Positions 62,277 to 64,000 of a DNA stretch of 64,000 nt are shown piece by piece. The stretch is from Pedobacter sp. R20-19 (GTDB taxonomy: Bacteria; Bacteroidota; Bacteroidia; Sphingobacteriales; Sphingobacteriaceae). The notes beneath the pieces were generated by a model that ran no database searches, was not told where the DNA came from, and saw only the letters and a list, made by a program, of their open reading frames with translations. Each line of letters opens with the position of its first letter. The stretch's first letter is position 1. The stretch covers positions 62,001 through 126,000 of the forward strand of contig NZ_JCKI01000004.1 of assembly GCF_000708265.2 (NCBI RefSeq). Reading direction: 5' to 3'. A program made the position numbers and the translations under genes.

Positions 62277-64000
62277 TTATCCTTGCGGGATGAAACTTTC
62301 AGCTTTCTCCAGCACCTTAGCTAAATCGGCAGGGTTTTTACCGCCAGCCGTAGCATAAAAAGGCTGGCCGCCGCCTCCACCCTGAATTTCCTTACCTAGC
62401 TCGCGAACGATGTTTGATGCATTCATTCCCTGTCTTACCAGGCCATCAGATAACATTACGGTAATACCTGGTTTACCATCAATCTCCGTGGTAAATACTA
62501 AAAAGAGATTATCAACCATATCTTTTAGCGAGAAAGCTAGATTTTTAATGGCATCAGCGCTTTGGAGATCAATGTGTCTGGCAATAAGATTTACCCCATT
62601 TATGCCCCTAACATGGTGCACAATTTCATTCTTTAAGTTTCCAACCCGCTCTAAAGTGGTTTTTTCAATTTCTTTTTTCAATCTGGCATTTTCATCCAGT
62701 AAAGCCTGAACTGATGCCGAAAGATCTTTTGATCCATTCAGCAGTGCCTTTAAGTGACCCAACTCTCTGCGTTGATCTAAGAAATATTGTTCAGCTTTAT
62801 CTGCAGTAATGGCCTCAATCCGGCGTACACCCGCTGCAACCGCACTTTCAGAAATAATCTTAAATGAGCCGATTTGACCAGTGGCCTTAACATGCGTTCC
62901 GCCACAAAGTTCTTTGGAGAAATGATCATCAAAAGTAATCATTCGAACAAAATCACCATATTTTTCACCAAATAAAGCTGTTACACCACTTTCGATGGCA
63001 TCTTGATAAGGTACATTTCTTTGTTCTTTCAGCTTAATGTTTGCTCTGATTTTCTGGTTAACAATAACTTCAATTTGGGCCAGCTCTTCTTCAGTTACTT
63101 TAGCAAAATGAGAAAAATCGAAACGTAAGTAATCTGCATTCACCAATGAACCTTTCTGGTTAACATGCTGACCTAAAACCTGTTTTAGAGCAGCATGCAA
63201 CAAGTGTGTCGCAGAGTGATTATCTTCAGTGAGCACACGTTTATCTTCATCTACCACTGCCCAAAATTTTCCTTCCAGGTTATCTGGCAGAATATCTGCA
63301 AAATGCACTGTTAATCCGTTTTCTTTCTTGGTATCTGTAATATCTACCCAAAACTGGCGACTGTGATCTTCTAAACGACCAGTGTCTCCAACCTGACCGC
63401 CACTTTCGGCGTAAAAAGGTGTCTGGCGTAAAACAATCTGGTATTGCTCCTTCCCTTTTGCTTTAACCTTGCGGTATTTTAAAATCTCCGTTTCAATTTC
63501 TAAATCATCATAACCTACAAATTCACTTTGATCATCGGCATTAACAATCACCCAATCACCAGTATCAATGGCTGTGGCAGCACGGCTATCATCTTTTTGT
63601 TTCTTTAATGCTTGTTCGTATGCCTTCAAATCAACTGACCAACCTTTTTCACGGGCCATTAATTCTGTTAAATCAATTGGAAAACCAAATGTATCAGATA
63701 ACAAAAATGCAAAGCTACCAAGAATCATCCTATCCTTTAGCGGCTCTTCTCCTGAAATAGAATCTATTGAAAAACCGTAAGTTTTAGATGAATCAGACTC
63801 ACTATTAATATAGCTATTAAAAAGATTAATACCTTTTTCTAATGTCCTCAAAAAAGAAACTTCTTCTTCCAAAACCACTTTCTGTACAAAATCCTGTTGT
63901 GCAACCAATCCATCAAAAACACCTTTAAATTGATCAGCCAGTAAAGGTACCAGTTGATTCAAAAATGGCTCTTTGAAATTTAAAAAGGTGTAAGCATAAC
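62277..64000 (-). CDS. alaS: Alanyl-tRNA synthetase, C-terminal part (cut by window edge)
   Basis: The frame runs off the right edge (reading YAYTFLNFKEPF before the segment NQLVPLLADQF), so the aminoacylation domain is missing from view. Visible parts are the editing domain with zinc/active-site motifs NHSATHLLHAAL and CGGTHVKATGQIG, and the DHHA1 C-Ala domain with GGGGGQPFYATAGGKNPADL. It charges tRNA-Ala and hydrolyses Ser- or Gly-tRNA-Ala. Confidence 0.96.
   Translation of the reverse strand, partial: YAYTFLNFKEPFLNQLVPLLADQFKGVFDGLVAQQDFVQKVVLEEEVSFLRTLEKGINLFNSYINSESDSSKTYGFSIDSISGEEPLKDRMILGSFAFLLSDTFGFPIDLTELMAREKGWSVDLKAYEQALKKQKDDSRAATAIDTGDWVIVNADDQSEFVGYDDLEIETEILKYRKVKAKGKEQYQIVLRQTPFYAESGGQVGDTGRLEDHSRQFWVDITDTKKENGLTVHFADILPDNLEGKFWAVVDEDKRVLTEDNHSATHLLHAALKQVLGQHVNQKGSLVNADYLRFDFSHFAKVTEEELAQIEVIVNQKIRANIKLKEQRNVPYQDAIESGVTALFGEKYGDFVRMITFDDHFSKELCGGTHVKATGQIGSFKIISESAVAAGVRRIEAITADKAEQYFLDQRRELGHLKALLNGSKDLSASVQALLDENARLKKEIEKTTLERVGNLKNEIVHHVRGINGVNLIARHIDLQSADAIKNLAFSLKDMVDNLFLVFTTEIDGKPGITVMLSDGLVRQGMNASNIVRELGKEIQGGGGGQPFYATAGGKNPADLAKVLEKAESFIPQG

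Overview
The window is AT-rich chromosomal DNA of a Bacteroidota bacterium, most likely a Sphingobacteriaceae member close to Pedobacter. Evidence: SusC/SusD outer-membrane pairs, many lipoproteins with Bacteroidota-style signal peptides, -7 boxes of the TAnnTTTG type instead of E. coli -10 boxes, almost no Shine-Dalgarno sequences, a DUF6580 gene next to a B12 receptor, and palindromic intergenic repeats typical of this group. I see no tRNA, rRNA, CRISPR array, insertion sequence or prophage.

Layout. 1-302: tandem palindromic repeat. 303-3716 (minus): subtilisin-like protease, DUF4142 lipoprotein, GNAT acetyltransferase, YajQ. 3792-12138: a polyphosphate and pentose-phosphate block: a histone-H1-like protein, ppk1 and ppx on the plus strand, facing pgl, zwf, gnd and a probable polyphosphate glucokinase on the minus strand. 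12300-13514: sterol-desaturase-family enzyme. 13994-23543: a six-gene SusC/SusD operon with DUF5689 lipoprotein, metallophosphoesterase, glycerophosphodiesterase and SGNH esterase. 23646-25416: Spy-like protein and a divergent XRE-S24 regulator / GIY-YIG pair. 25491-31256 (minus): a protease/TolB-propeller/barrel fusion and penicillin-binding protein 1A. 31401-32279: a second polyphosphate kinase (PPK2). 32368-37685: cobalamin riboswitch, BtuB-type receptor, DUF6580 protein, then a BtuF-like protein, a sirtuin and a Dph6-like PP-loop enzyme. 37813-53820: mixed housekeeping genes (free-Met-sulfoxide reductase, MPG glycosylase, kynureninase, bestrophin, HDAC-like, TruC, MATE, AlbA_2, MFS, HemF, endonuclease V). 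53821-55184: small secreted and hypothetical genes. 55185-60150 (minus): gyrA and two TPR proteins. 60479-61690: TetA-type MFS. 62277-64000 (minus): alaS, cut by the window edge.

Main idea. Exact TTAACA-N5-TTAACA direct repeats (11-bp period, the form bound by PhoB/PhoP response regulators) lie 9-10 bp upstream of -7-like boxes before both ppk1 and the SusC operon. Together with ppx, PPK2 and a polyP-type glucokinase beside zwf, pgl and gnd, this suggests a phosphate-starvation circuit. The SusCD operon would harvest phosphodiesters from phospholipid debris, PPK1 would store phosphate as polyphosphate, and PPX, PPK2 and the glucokinase would spend it, the last feeding glucose-6-phosphate to the pentose phosphate pathway. 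The repeats and gene content are read directly; the circuit is inference.
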